A stretch of DNA of 64,000 nucleotides from Butyrivibrio sp. Su6 (GCF_900108105.1 NZ_FNUR01000012.1:1-64000), one strand, 5' to 3'; counted from the first letter of the stretch, positions 46,989 to 55,367 are shown. Notes: generated by a model not told the origin, from the letters alone. Numbers and translations: made by a program.

Positions 46989-47016
46989 GTTGCCTCCTCA
47001 TAGAACTGATTGCAAT

Positions 47017-47045
47017 CCATATTTTTATTTCATAAAAAAATATGG
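47017..47045. other. AT-rich stem-loop in the glgP leader
   Basis: CCATATTTTT (47017-47026) pairs exactly with AAAAATATGG (47036-47045), about 29 nt before the glgP start. The stem is almost all A-T. It may be a weak leader structure; no known riboswitch is recognised. Confidence 0.3.
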
Positions 47046-47107
47046 TATACGAAATAATTTTACCGCATATCCGTTTACAATTCCATAAAATCCAACAAAA
47101 AAGACAT

Positions 47108-47147
47108 AAAAAAAGCCTCCGGACTTCCCTGTCCATGAGGATTAAAT
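47108..47147 (-). terminator. terminator of the flagellin operon
   Basis: On the minus strand CCTC...GGAC pairs with GTCC...GAGG and is followed by CTTTTTTTAT, about 12 nt after the flagellinolysin stop codon. Confidence 0.75.
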
Positions 47148-47159
47148 AATTTTTTATTA

Positions 47160-49130
47160 TTATTGTAATAACGCTAACACTCCCTGATTGGTCTGATTAG
47201 CCTGGGCCAGCATTGCCTGACCCGCCTGCTCAAGAATCTTTTGGTTTGAATATCTGACCATCTCCTCCGCCATATCCGTATCGCGGATCAGAGACTCTGC
47301 GCTCTGAGTGTTTTCAACTACGTTGTCCAGATTTCTGATCGTGTGATCAAGTCTGTTCTGCAGGGATCCGTAGTAGCTTCTGACACTGTTTACATTCAAA
47401 AGTGCTTTTTTAACTGTTTCAATTGTTGACAGGGCCTTATCCCTGGTTGATATATCAAATACTCCATATTCGGTGAGAGCGTCGAGACTGATATTAAAGC
47501 GCTTTAATTCTATCCTGTCCGTCGGTGAGTTTTCTGATCCAACCTGCAAGTATAGAAGACCGCTTCCCTCGGGATCATCACCGCCACTTCCGCTTCCGCC
47601 ACCGCCTCCTCCTGTAGTTCCAGGCTCTTTTTCGGGGATTGTATATCCTGTTCCAAAATAATTGGCGTATTTGGTGTTATCTGAATTTATTATGTAGTTC
47701 TGAGCGCTTGTACTTAAGCTCGAAGGTGCAAATACCGTTGCTTCTGATTTTGAAAGATCATCAAATATGGACCCCGCTCCGTTTGTTCCTTTGGCGGCTA
47801 AAAGATCCTTAATAAAAGCTACCGGTTCTGCGGCTCCCGATTTTACCGCATTTTCAAAGGCTGACTGGCCTCCTGTGTAATTTGTCAGATTTTTGATTGC
47901 CGTATCAAAAGAAGCTGGTGTGGTCGCCATATAATTCATTAACTTATCAAGGCCACTTGCTATATTAGCCGATGTCACTGCTGTGTTTCCATCCTTTGCA
48001 GAAACAGCATAACCAAGGTACATTGTCGCAAGATACCCTGCTCCATATGGGCCAAATCCTCCTGACTGCTGAGTTGTCTGTGTGAGCACTGACATATAGT
48101 TCGTTATAGCTGCATCTGTAGAAGAAGTGTTCAAAAAGTTTGAAACCCAGCCATTATCGCCGCTTGACGTCTGTGCAGCTCCTTCAACAAACCAGTCCGG
48201 GAAGCCGGAAAACATGCCGGATGTAAGTGTGTCATACATTGCAAGATGGGTCATTTCATGGGCTATAACTGCCGCCAGGTCAGCTTTCTGTGCGTCCGTC
48301 ATAGATGAATAGTTAGACATTGAATAATCAGATGAATCGACTGTCATCCAATAAGTCATTGTTGCAGAAGTCCCGTTACTTGAAAGCTGAAGTGAAGCAC
48401 TTGCCAGGGTATTGCTGGCTCCATCGATATTTGCAAGGTTTAATCCCACCTGAATAGTCTGTGATGCAGCGTTAGAAAAAAGACTTGGAAAATTATCATA
48501 CAGGTTAGATACCGCATTAGCAGCTGCGTCTTTGATAAACTGTGCAAAAGCTGTATCTGCGTAGGTCGTATCCTGACCAACTGCTGAACTTTCCTGAAGG
48601 TCTACTTTATTGCCACTGCTATCTACAAAATCAACAGTTATTTCTACGGTACTTCCATTTGGAAATCCCAAAGCAACCTTATTAGGGGATGTAACAGTAT
48701 TAGGTGCATAGCCATCATCCGCAAATATATCGATGTTATTAAACTGCGTAGTAGAGTGAACTCTGTCAATTTCCTGACCAAGCTTCTGCAGTTCCTGATT
48801 GGCAAAATTTCTATCATCGTTCAAAAGAGTATCATTAGCAGCTTTTACAGCAAGCACATTAGCCCTTTGGAGCATGTCACTAACTTCGTTTAAAGCTCCA
48901 TCTGCAATCTGGCACCATGAAACGCCGTCCTGTGCATTAGCAGACGCCTGAGTAAGACCCCTTATCTGCCTTCTCATCTTTTCCGAAATAGCAAGCCCTG
49001 CTGCATCATCAGCTGCTCTATTGATCTTGTATCCCGATGAAAGCTTTTCAGATGATTTGGCTGTAAGTCCGGTTGAAATATTCAGTTGTCGGTTAGCATT
49101 CATACCTGCTATATTATGCTGAATAACCAT
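47160..49130 (-). CDS. flagellinolysin: flagellin with inserted zinc metallopeptidase
   Basis: 656 residues. The N-terminal D0/D1 flagellin part (MVIQHNIAGMNANRQLNIST) and the C-terminal D1/D0 part (SLIRDTDMAEEMVRYSN, ending QGVLALLQ) are standard. The normally variable middle (about 150-500) is a gluzincin-type peptidase with H291-E292-M-T-H295 and a third ligand in WFVEGAAQ (E316). A Gly-rich hinge (about 505-520) follows. Such proteolytic flagellins are known from Clostridium haemolyticum and relatives and assemble into filaments as minor subunits. It lies downstream of a structural flagellin and a zinc-ribbon gene on the same strand. A GGAG ribosome site overlaps the leader, where an AAGGAT motif also occurs. 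Confidence 0.93.
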   Translation of the reverse strand: MVIQHNIAGMNANRQLNISTGLTAKSSEKLSSGYKINRAADDAAGLAISEKMRRQIRGLTQASANAQDGVSWCQIADGALNEVSDMLQRANVLAVKAANDTLLNDDRNFANQELQKLGQEIDRVHSTTQFNNIDIFADDGYAPNTVTSPNKVALGFPNGSTVEITVDFVDSSGNKVDLQESSAVGQDTTYADTAFAQFIKDAAANAVSNLYDNFPSLFSNAASQTIQVGLNLANIDGASNTLASASLQLSSNGTSATMTYWMTVDSSDYSMSNYSSMTDAQKADLAAVIAHEMTHLAMYDTLTSGMFSGFPDWFVEGAAQTSSGDNGWVSNFLNTSSTDAAITNYMSVLTQTTQQSGGFGPYGAGYLATMYLGYAVSAKDGNTAVTSANIASGLDKLMNYMATTPASFDTAIKNLTNYTGGQSAFENAVKSGAAEPVAFIKDLLAAKGTNGAGSIFDDLSKSEATVFAPSSLSTSAQNYIINSDNTKYANYFGTGYTIPEKEPGTTGGGGGGSGSGGDDPEGSGLLYLQVGSENSPTDRIELKRFNISLDALTEYGVFDISTRDKALSTIETVKKALLNVNSVRSYYGSLQNRLDHTIRNLDNVVENTQSAESLIRDTDMAEEMVRYSNQKILEQAGQAMLAQANQTNQGVLALLQ

Positions 49131-49166
49131 ACATAAATCTCCGACAAATCCTTTTTGCTACAACAG

Positions 49167-49541
49167 TTAATCCCAATGTCCCACAACAGTTACTTCCATT
49201 TTTCTTTTGCAGATTGGACAAATGCGCTCCTCAGTCAATAACTGCAATTCACTTCCACAAGAGCACTTTGATCTGTATATTCCGCTCTTTCCATCAGCTG
49301 TTTTTAACGTCAGCACTCCACACTCCACTATCTTTTTACAGGATGGGCACCAGGCTGCTGCCTTCCTCGCAAACCAAGTCATTCCCTTGTTTTTATCAAG
49401 AGTATTCTTTAGTTTTTGGGTCATTTCTTTGTCAAACAGGATATCTATTATCTCAATGTTGCAGTATCGCATCCCTGCTCCTGTCATTACATCCTGCTCA
49501 ATATTACAGTTCTTACACCTTATCTTTTCTATATTTCCCAT
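49167..49541 (-). CDS. small zinc-ribbon protein between the flagellin genes
   Basis: 124 residues with four cysteine pairs or clusters: CKNC near the N terminus, CPSC, CSC and CPIC near the C terminus, so probably two zinc ribbons or rubredoxin-like knuckles. No signal or membrane segment. Family not recognised. It is 18 nt after flagellin and 36 nt before flagellinolysin, with no terminator between, so it should be expressed with them. A role in metal supply or assembly is possible but unproven. Confidence 0.75.
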   Translation of the reverse strand: MGNIEKIRCKNCNIEQDVMTGAGMRYCNIEIIDILFDKEMTQKLKNTLDKNKGMTWFARKAAAWCPSCKKIVECGVLTLKTADGKSGIYRSKCSCGSELQLLTEERICPICKRKMEVTVVGHWD

Positions 49542-49559
49542 ATCTTTTTCCCACTATTA

Positions 49560-50885
49560 TCACTGAAGAAGTGCCATTACTCCCTGATTGGTCTGATTAG
49601 CCTGCGCTAGCATTGCCTGCCCTGCCTGCTGTAAAATATTGTTATTTGAATACCTGACCATCTCTGCGGCCATATCTGTATCTCTTATCTCTGATTCGGA
49701 ATGCTGAGTATTTTCAACCACGTTGTCCAGATTCCTAACCGTGTGCTCAAGTCGGTTCTGGTATGCACCCATGCGGCTTCTTTGCTCGCTTACAAAGTTC
49801 AGACCTGCCTTTACGCTATCTATTGCATTTCTTGCTGACGAGCTTGTTAAAACGCTTATGGAGCTTATCTTACAAGTCGTTGCGTTAATATATGGAAGCT
49901 GCAATTTAATCGTGTTTTCTTCTCCTGAATCTGCCCCAACCTGAAGAATCAGATCTCCCTCTGCATCATCAAACGTAGCCTGTTGTTTTGCTACTCCACC
50001 ATCAAATGCGCCCATTCCTGAGCCAGGACTTGCTTTTTGTCCCGGTCTGTTGTCATGAATATAAAGAATACCATTTCCGCCATTTTTAAACTCGGTATAA
50101 TGGCCTGTATTTATAGCTGCAACCTTTGCAACAATGTCATCTCCTGTTGTGCATCCCGAAATATCTACGTTATAGATCATATGCTCGCCACTTGTTTCAG
50201 CGCTGTCACCTTCCCCATTGTTGAAATTTATGCTGTAATGTTTATTACATGTGCAGCATGTTGTGTTAAAACCAGTACCTGCCAGCTCCTCCTTCATTGC
50301 GTCAGATCCATCAAATGCGCTAAAGTCTACCTTTGATGATGTGTACGTTTTATCTCCCTCTGTATATTCACCAGACATATACCCGCCGTCATTATCTGAA
50401 ATAGCCGCCCAGGAAGGAAGCTTTGAATTAGGATCGATTGATATGCCAAGGTCCAAATCTCCAATTATTGATCCCTTTAATACGAATATTTCATTAAAGG
50501 TTGTTTTCTCATTTATCGCATCAAGTTCTTCTTTTATCTTATCTATTTCAAGCTGAATATATTGTCTGTCACTGTTTGTCAGTGTTTCGTTAGCCGCCTT
50601 CACTGCAAGTTCATTACATCTTTGCATCATGTCATGGACTTCAGCCATAGCCCCATCAGCCACCTGAACAAGGGAAATACCATCCTGCGCATTGGCTGAC
50701 GCCTGTGTAAGTCCTCTTACCTGTCTTCTCATTTTTTCGGAAATAGCAAGACCTGCTGCATCATCTGCAGCACGATTGATCTTATAACCAGAAGACAGCT
50801 TTTCAGACGACTTGGCCTGCATCCAAGTCGTCATTCCAAGCTGTCTATTAGAATTCATAGCAGTTATATTGTGCTGAATTACCAT
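49560..50885 (-). CDS. flagellin with cysteine-rich variable domain
   Basis: 441 residues. The conserved D0/D1 ends (MVIQHNITAMNSNRQLGMTT and EMVRYSNNNILQQAGQAMLA, then QANQTNQGVMALLQ) frame a variable domain of about 200 residues that contains TTCCTCNKHYSINF and an SGC turn. Flagellins usually lack cysteine; this one has at least six, some clustered, suggesting metal binding or disulfides in the exposed part. It is first in the flagellar run; the leader has a SigD-like promoter and CsrA-like sites. Confidence 0.95.
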   Translation of the reverse strand: MVIQHNITAMNSNRQLGMTTWMQAKSSEKLSSGYKINRAADDAAGLAISEKMRRQVRGLTQASANAQDGISLVQVADGAMAEVHDMMQRCNELAVKAANETLTNSDRQYIQLEIDKIKEELDAINEKTTFNEIFVLKGSIIGDLDLGISIDPNSKLPSWAAISDNDGGYMSGEYTEGDKTYTSSKVDFSAFDGSDAMKEELAGTGFNTTCCTCNKHYSINFNNGEGDSAETSGEHMIYNVDISGCTTGDDIVAKVAAINTGHYTEFKNGGNGILYIHDNRPGQKASPGSGMGAFDGGVAKQQATFDDAEGDLILQVGADSGEENTIKLQLPYINATTCKISSISVLTSSSARNAIDSVKAGLNFVSEQRSRMGAYQNRLEHTVRNLDNVVENTQHSESEIRDTDMAAEMVRYSNNNILQQAGQAMLAQANQTNQGVMALLQ

Positions 50886-50892
50886 GGCAAAG

Positions 50893-50964
50893 ATCCTTCT
50901 ACTATCCCTATTGATTTAGGGATTTCCTAAGCACAAGCATCCTTGCATGTAATGCCGCATCCTT
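50893..50964 (-). promoter_or_regulatory. candidate CsrA-binding leader of flagellin
   Basis: On the minus strand three AAGGAT motifs occur in the flagellin leader: 50964-50959 inside GCCG...CGGC, 50944-50939 inside GCAAGGATGCTTG, and 50898-50893 inside AGAAGGATCT. The last is the Shine-Dalgarno site. A 7-bp hairpin (50904-50923) lies between. GGA in small hairpin loops, with one over the ribosome site, is the pattern of CsrA repression of Bacillus hag. csrA and fliW are not in this window. Confidence 0.55.
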
Positions 50965-50977
50965 ACGGCTATTAATG

Positions 50978-51004
50978 ATATCGGTTATTATTGAAAAAAA
51001 ATTA
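50978..51004 (-). promoter_or_regulatory. SigD (sigma-28)-like promoter of flagellin
   Basis: On the minus strand TAAT, 15 nt, and ACCGATAT resemble the TAAA-N15-GCCGATAT consensus with one mismatch in each box. The predicted start leaves a leader of about 85 nt holding the CsrA-like motifs. Confidence 0.5.
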
Positions 51005-51058
51005 CATCTTTATTAAAATCATAGAATTTAAAATACAGTTTAAAAAAATGTTTAAAAA

Positions 51059-51092
51059 AAAGACGGTTTTATAAAAATGACCGTCCTTTTAC
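51059..51092 (-). terminator. terminator after small ORF / possible small RNA
   Basis: On the minus strand GGACGGT pairs with ACCGTC around an A/T-rich loop and is followed by at least eight T. It stops a transcript arriving from about 51100-51250, upstream of flagellin. Confidence 0.7.
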
Positions 51093-51100
51093 CATTTATA

Positions 51101-51181
51101 CTATTTTTCATTATGCGGTGATGCGACTGTTGCAAGTTTTGAACGGTCAAACATCCAAGAAAGAACTCCCATGACTTCCAC
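51101..51181 (-). CDS. possible 26-aa small protein or small RNA
   Basis: A GTG-initiated 26-codon ORF encoding MGVLSWMFDRSKLATVAS from its fourth codon onward. AAGG lies 5 nt before the GTG. A strong terminator follows within 10 nt of the stop, and a perfect CTGCGC/GCGCAG hairpin (about 51204-51223) precedes it. It could be a tiny gene, or part of a non-coding RNA. No family recognised. Confidence 0.35.
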   Translation of the reverse strand: MEVMGVLSWMFDRSKLATVASPHNEK

Positions 51182-51223
51182 ATATGCCTTTTTTAACGTT
51201 TCCCTGCGCTTTTTGGCGCAGAG

Positions 51224-51680
51224 AACACTCTATCACAGCTGTCATAACAGTACAATTAGCAATACAATACAAAAAAATATGTCGAATTTGTGATAACTCT
51301 GTTGTTCAATTTCAACACTCGTTTGTTGGTTTGAAATTTTATTATCGTCATTCACAGAATATCGATAATTCCTAGCAAAAGGAAATATCGCTTATCTGCC
51401 GTTGTTTCACGCCGCTAACATAATTATATGTGTAATTTGTGAAAAAATAATCCGTTCTGAATCGCACGCCCCTTATATTAATCGTTTTTTAGATTTATAT
51501 TAGTCGGTATAATAATTCGATTGATCGATTTATTCTTATTACCCAGAAAACTTGCACAATGTTTTGTTTATTTTTTACCAAACAAACGTTTATCAAAATC
51601 TTCTCAAGCATGCCACAAGGCGCATACTCATAGCATTTTCTTACTCTTTCCTGTTATTCTCCTGTGTTACGCTAACTAAA
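51224..51680. other. AT-rich intergenic region
   Basis: About 450 nt with no supportable gene. It holds an 8-bp inverted repeat AATTTCAA/TTGAAATT near 51305-51340 and a palindromic ATCGAT near 51523. I assign no function. Confidence 0.4.
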
Positions 51681-51713
51681 TAAAGCGCAGCTTCCCTTGC
51701 TACGCTTTTTCTC
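51681..51713. terminator. terminator of the XRE regulator gene (bidirectional)
   Basis: AAGCGCAGC and GCTACGCTT form a 9-bp stem with one G-U around a short loop. T-rich flanks occur on both strands. It lies 48 nt after the XRE regulator stop on the minus strand. Confidence 0.65.
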
Positions 51714-51760
51714 ATTATCATCAAAAATGATACAACTATTATCGTCACCATGAATAAATA

Positions 51761-52237
51761 CTACTCATTTGTATTACGATTGTTCCTAACAATTAGTCTT
51801 ACCATCTCTGTTGCCATATTCTTATTCTGAGGCGATAATTGGTGATAGTAATAAATCAGTTCCAAATCTTCAGGTTCCATCCACTCTTTCAATTCTCTGT
51901 CACTCATCTCCGGACAGTTATTGATAAACTCAAGATATAACGGATCAAGCGAGGATGACATTGGATTATCAATGAATAGCCCATCAAATCCTCCTTGTTT
52001 TAACTTTTCAAGCTCTTCTTTCTTTGACACTGCTGACAGTTTTATAAGATGCATCAAAGGAACTTCATAAAGGATAGAAAGCTTGTTCAATATATCATTT
52101 GAAGGAATCGTTATGCCTGTTTCATAGTGTGAGTAGTTAGCTCTTGTGGTGCCAATATAATCTGAAACCTTTTTCTGTGTATAATGATGACGTTTTCGTA
52201 ACATTCTTAGCTGTTTTGTTAATGGTGTGTCCGCCAT
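51761..52237 (-). CDS. XRE-family regulator
   Basis: 158 residues. The N-terminal HTH (HYTQKKVSDYIGTTRANYSH) is followed by a helical linker and an acidic C-terminal helical part (EMSDRELKEWMEPEDLELIY) of the kind seen in regulators of mobile elements and immunity-repressor-like proteins. AGGAG precedes the ATG. It stands alone beside a DUF4143 ATPase. Confidence 0.85.
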   Translation of the reverse strand: MADTPLTKQLRMLRKRHHYTQKKVSDYIGTTRANYSHYETGITIPSNDILNKLSILYEVPLMHLIKLSAVSKKEELEKLKQGGFDGLFIDNPMSSSLDPLYLEFINNCPEMSDRELKEWMEPEDLELIYYYHQLSPQNKNMATEMVRLIVRNNRNTNE

Positions 52238-52411
52238 GATTATCTCCTGAACCGCTTATTTATTACATAATCTCTATATTTAGGCTAGTCCAGGAATTAT
52301 CAAAATGTAATAGTTAGAAAGGCTTTTTATCATATTTATAAAAACGGTAAGTATTTTATCTTTTGTCCCAATTCATATTTTGTGTTTGCTTTATCTTCCA
52401 CCGCCCCTTTT

Positions 52412-53752
52412 TTAAATTATAATTTTCTCAAGTATTGGCATTTCCAGCTTTTTCTTCATAAATGTTGTCATGTATATTGGATAATATACAATTTTTCCAT
52501 CTACCGAGATATCATGCCCTGAAAATACAAATGCCTCTTCAATATCAAATTCATTATTGTTTACCACATTGCTGATTGCAGAATGAACATAATAGTCTTT
52601 GCCGCTTTTTACTTCGATTGGTAAAACTCTTCCATTATACTCAACGACAAAATCCAGCTCACCAAGTTTTTTACTATTATAATAATAAACATCAAATCCA
52701 TTAGCACTTAACTCTTGGATAACTGCATTTTCATACACTCCTCCTAAATTAGGAACTCCTTCTCCATATAGTATTCCACGTCTCATTGAATCCCCACATG
52801 AGAATGTCAATAACCCGACATCTGAATAATAAAGTTTTACCAGACTACTCTTTTCATTTAACTTCAAGGCAATTTTGGGCTCTGTAACATTGAAAGATGG
52901 GAGCACGACTCCTGCTTTATACAGCCACATAAAAGAATTCTCCACCTTTTCAAAACGTAATCCCTTTTTTATATCTGCATAATTAAATCTTCTGTTTTGT
53001 TTTAGAAGTTGAGCAGGAATCAAATCATATATGTCATTTAGTAAAAGTCTTTTGTCTACATCCTCATATTTTGTATAATCTCGTTTGTAAAAAGAAATAA
53101 TATCCCCCTGTATCTCATCAATTTCACCAGTATTTCCTGTATCTATCAGCTTTTGAACCGACTGTGGCATTCCACCAACAACAAGATATCTATTGAACAG
53201 TTTCATCACCTTATTATGGACTATCTCACCTACTTTTTTCTTATTTTCAAAACAGTCCCTTAAGTGATTTAACACTTCTTCAGTTACACCATTAGCAATC
53301 ATAAATTCTTCGAACGTAAGCGGATACATCTTAAGCTCATGTATGTAACCAACAGGTGCCGATCTGAGTGCTCTAAGTTCCACTCCAAGCAATGATCCAC
53401 TTAAAATGTACCGAAAACTGGCATCATCAACCCAAAACTTTATTCTTGTGACAAGTTCTTTTAACTCCTGTACTTCATCTATAAATACTATGGTTTTATT
53501 CTTTATGAATGTATGCCCTGTAGAAGCAGATAGATTAATCACCAGATCATCGACAGATTCTGATTTCGTTAAAGCCTTCAAAGCATCTTGATTATCTATC
53601 AGATTAACTTCAACATAATCACATTTTTGTTCTTTTAAGCAATGCCTTATAGTATAAGTTTTTCCAACCTGTCTTGCTCCATCAACAAGCAGGGCTCTAT
53701 GATCACCCATTATCCAATTTGATATTTCTTTTTCAATTGTTCTTCTTATCAT
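52412..53752 (-). CDS. AAA ATPase with DUF4143 domain
   Basis: 446 residues. AAA_14-type ATPase with Walker A DGARQVGKTYTI near 29 and Walker B IVFIDEVQEL near 89. A winged-helix-like middle is followed by the DUF4143 C-terminal domain with a nuclease-like ELDFVVEYNGRVLPIEVKSG. This is a very common Lachnospiraceae accessory protein; its role is unknown, though defence or DNA processing is suspected. Confidence 0.9.
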   Translation of the reverse strand: MIRRTIEKEISNWIMGDHRALLVDGARQVGKTYTIRHCLKEQKCDYVEVNLIDNQDALKALTKSESVDDLVINLSASTGHTFIKNKTIVFIDEVQELKELVTRIKFWVDDASFRYILSGSLLGVELRALRSAPVGYIHELKMYPLTFEEFMIANGVTEEVLNHLRDCFENKKKVGEIVHNKVMKLFNRYLVVGGMPQSVQKLIDTGNTGEIDEIQGDIISFYKRDYTKYEDVDKRLLLNDIYDLIPAQLLKQNRRFNYADIKKGLRFEKVENSFMWLYKAGVVLPSFNVTEPKIALKLNEKSSLVKLYYSDVGLLTFSCGDSMRRGILYGEGVPNLGGVYENAVIQELSANGFDVYYYNSKKLGELDFVVEYNGRVLPIEVKSGKDYYVHSAISNVVNNNEFDIEEAFVFSGHDISVDGKIVYYPIYMTTFMKKKLEMPILEKIII

Positions 53753-53816
53753 ATGGCCTCCTGTAGATTCCTACGGAACAAAAAAACACTTTTTCTATAA
53801 TCTCCGCTCTTATATT

Positions 53817-53876
53817 ATACACTTTTTCCATGATTTTTACTCCAATACCATACACTTTTTCCATTTTTATTCCAAT
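53817..53876. repeat. two tandem ~30-bp direct repeats
   Basis: ATACACTTTTTCCAT...CTCCAAT (53817-53846) is repeated with a 3-nt deletion and one substitution at 53850-53876, and a third partial CACTTTTTCT lies at 53787-53796. The last copy touches the stop codon of the HipA-like gene. They may be iteron-like binding sites or a simple duplication. Confidence 0.55.
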
Positions 53877-54682
53877 CACTTAAACAGATATTTATATCGC
53901 CTTTTCATCTCCATAATCACTTCCACAACACGTTCTTTTTCCTTATTTGTGTAATTGTTCTCTGTAAAACATATATCCTCCACCTCTTCTTGCGAAAAAT
54001 GAAATGAAATACTCTGTCCATAGAGTTTTTCTGATATTTCAAGTTGCTCCTCAAAAGATGTTGAAAATGTTTTGGGGTTAACATCATTTATCTGTGAAAA
54101 AACATCTCTCTCCAAAGGATAATCCATCTTTGTATCTGAAAGAAGGCCTGCTCCATTATCAAATACCGGACACAATCTAAACTCATGCTTATCATTCATA
54201 AGAACTGCTATATTATGCGTATGTCTGTCTTCATTAAGAAATAGCGCATCAATAGTAAGCAATTTGTTCATATAAGCCCCAAAACCTGTAAGCCCTGTAA
54301 TGCGCTCGGTCTGATTGACTATCAGTTTTAGTCTGTCTTCATGGCTCTGAGTTCGATATATCAACTTATTAAGCGACTCTCCAAAATTATCCGCAAAAAG
54401 CCTTTCAAGAGTAATTAATTTCCATCCATCGGTGAAATCAATGCTTTTACAGCCTCTATAAGTATTTCCCTTATAACCTATTGTCTCAAAGTCATAGCTC
54501 ACATACTCATCTTTTTCAAGGGATGATTTTGTTAAAAGAGCTGATATTACACATTCTGCCAATCCCTCATAGCCCATATTATCAGCCTTGTACCACACTC
54601 CATCTCTCTCAAATTTGAGTTGATTACCTTTTGAAGACTTTCGATTTTCAGTTTTTATATCTTTATCAAAAAGCTCTACCAT
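53876..54682 (-). CDS. HipA-like kinase
   Basis: 268 residues with the HipA-type kinase core: catalytic NEDRHTHNIAVLM near 152 and the metal-binding VFDNGAGL near 175. It is shorter than HipA (about 440), lacking the N-terminal subdomain. HipA toxins phosphorylate tRNA-charging enzymes. It follows an XRE-HTH gene by 3 nt, as in hipBA-type toxin-antitoxin operons. Whether it is a toxin here is inference. Confidence 0.82.
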   Translation of the reverse strand: MVELFDKDIKTENRKSSKGNQLKFERDGVWYKADNMGYEGLAECVISALLTKSSLEKDEYVSYDFETIGYKGNTYRGCKSIDFTDGWKLITLERLFADNFGESLNKLIYRTQSHEDRLKLIVNQTERITGLTGFGAYMNKLLTIDALFLNEDRHTHNIAVLMNDKHEFRLCPVFDNGAGLLSDTKMDYPLERDVFSQINDVNPKTFSTSFEEQLEISEKLYGQSISFHFSQEEVEDICFTENNYTNKEKERVVEVIMEMKRRYKYLFK

Positions 54683-54685
54683 GCT

Positions 54686-55228
54686 TTACCACTCCAATTT
54701 TATCCAAAAGTCATCGTCAGCCATTCGGCCTTGAGTTTTCTCAATTATCATGATTGGATCATAAAAAGGTATGTCTAATCTTTTTAGCTCAAGTTTGAGT
54801 TTATCCCTGCTCTCCGGAAAGCATCTGGATTTTATAAACTCTACATATTCGTCATAGGTGGGCTCAGTATTAACTCCAAACGCTCTATACAATGGATTGG
54901 AAATATAGTTGTGTATTAACACCTTCTTTTCCATCTCGTCAACATCAATTATTGTGCACACGAAATCATGATACATGTACCACAAACGCATTTTGTATTT
55001 TTTCTGTGGAACCGAAAGGTCTTCCGCCAATCCATGATTCTTGATTATTAAATCTGATAACACCGTAATAGGACCCGTTATTTGTTCATCTGTGGATTCC
55101 CATCTTTCAACTGTACGCTTCGAAACATTTACAAACTCCGCAAATTCTTTTTGCGTCATTCCCAAAATCTCTCGTACAAGCTTTATTTCTTCTGCGGTTA
55201 CTCCTGCAGGAGTTATGTACTTTGCCAT
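54686..55228 (-). CDS. HTH protein paired with HipA-like kinase (antitoxin-like)
   Basis: 180 residues. The HTH (LGMTQKEFAEFVNVSKRTVE) spans about 12-60. The C-terminal about 110 residues (NPLYRAFGVNTEPTYDEYVE, SRCFPESRDKLKLELKRLDI, MADDDFWIKLEW) are not a classic HipB extension and may stand in for the subdomain missing from the kinase. AGGAC and TGGAGG lie upstream of the ATG. It starts downstream of a long inverted repeat that overlaps its promoter, suggesting autoregulation. Confidence 0.82.
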   Translation of the reverse strand: MAKYITPAGVTAEEIKLVREILGMTQKEFAEFVNVSKRTVERWESTDEQITGPITVLSDLIIKNHGLAEDLSVPQKKYKMRLWYMYHDFVCTIIDVDEMEKKVLIHNYISNPLYRAFGVNTEPTYDEYVEFIKSRCFPESRDKLKLELKRLDIPFYDPIMIIEKTQGRMADDDFWIKLEW

Positions 55229-55248
55229 AGCTTAGTCCTCCATAAATA

Positions 55249-55310
55249 ATTATAACCACATTTTTGTCGGTTGTTCAACTTAATTTTGCCGTCAAAAATG
55301 TGGTTATAAT
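55249..55310. promoter_or_regulatory. 18-bp inverted repeat over the hip-like promoter
   Basis: ATTATAACCACATTTTTG (55249-55266) is exactly complementary to 55293-55310, with a 26-nt spacer. On the minus strand TTGAAC (55278-55273), 18 nt, TATAAT (55254-55249) form a promoter whose -10 lies within one arm. The other arm carries TATAAT facing the + strand gene. Strong candidate operator for the HTH protein. Confidence 0.8.
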
Positions 55311-55367
55311 AATTGTTTTTCCATATCCGGTAAAGTGGTATTATCTTCTAGGAGGTGAAAAAAAGTT

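Noticed and set aside
47017-47045. Riboswitch in the glgP leader
   Set aside because: The pairing is a short A-T hairpin with no conserved riboswitch core; kept only as a stem-loop.
53817-53876. CRISPR array
   Set aside because: The two repeats are nearly abutting with no spacers of regular length, and no cas genes are present.
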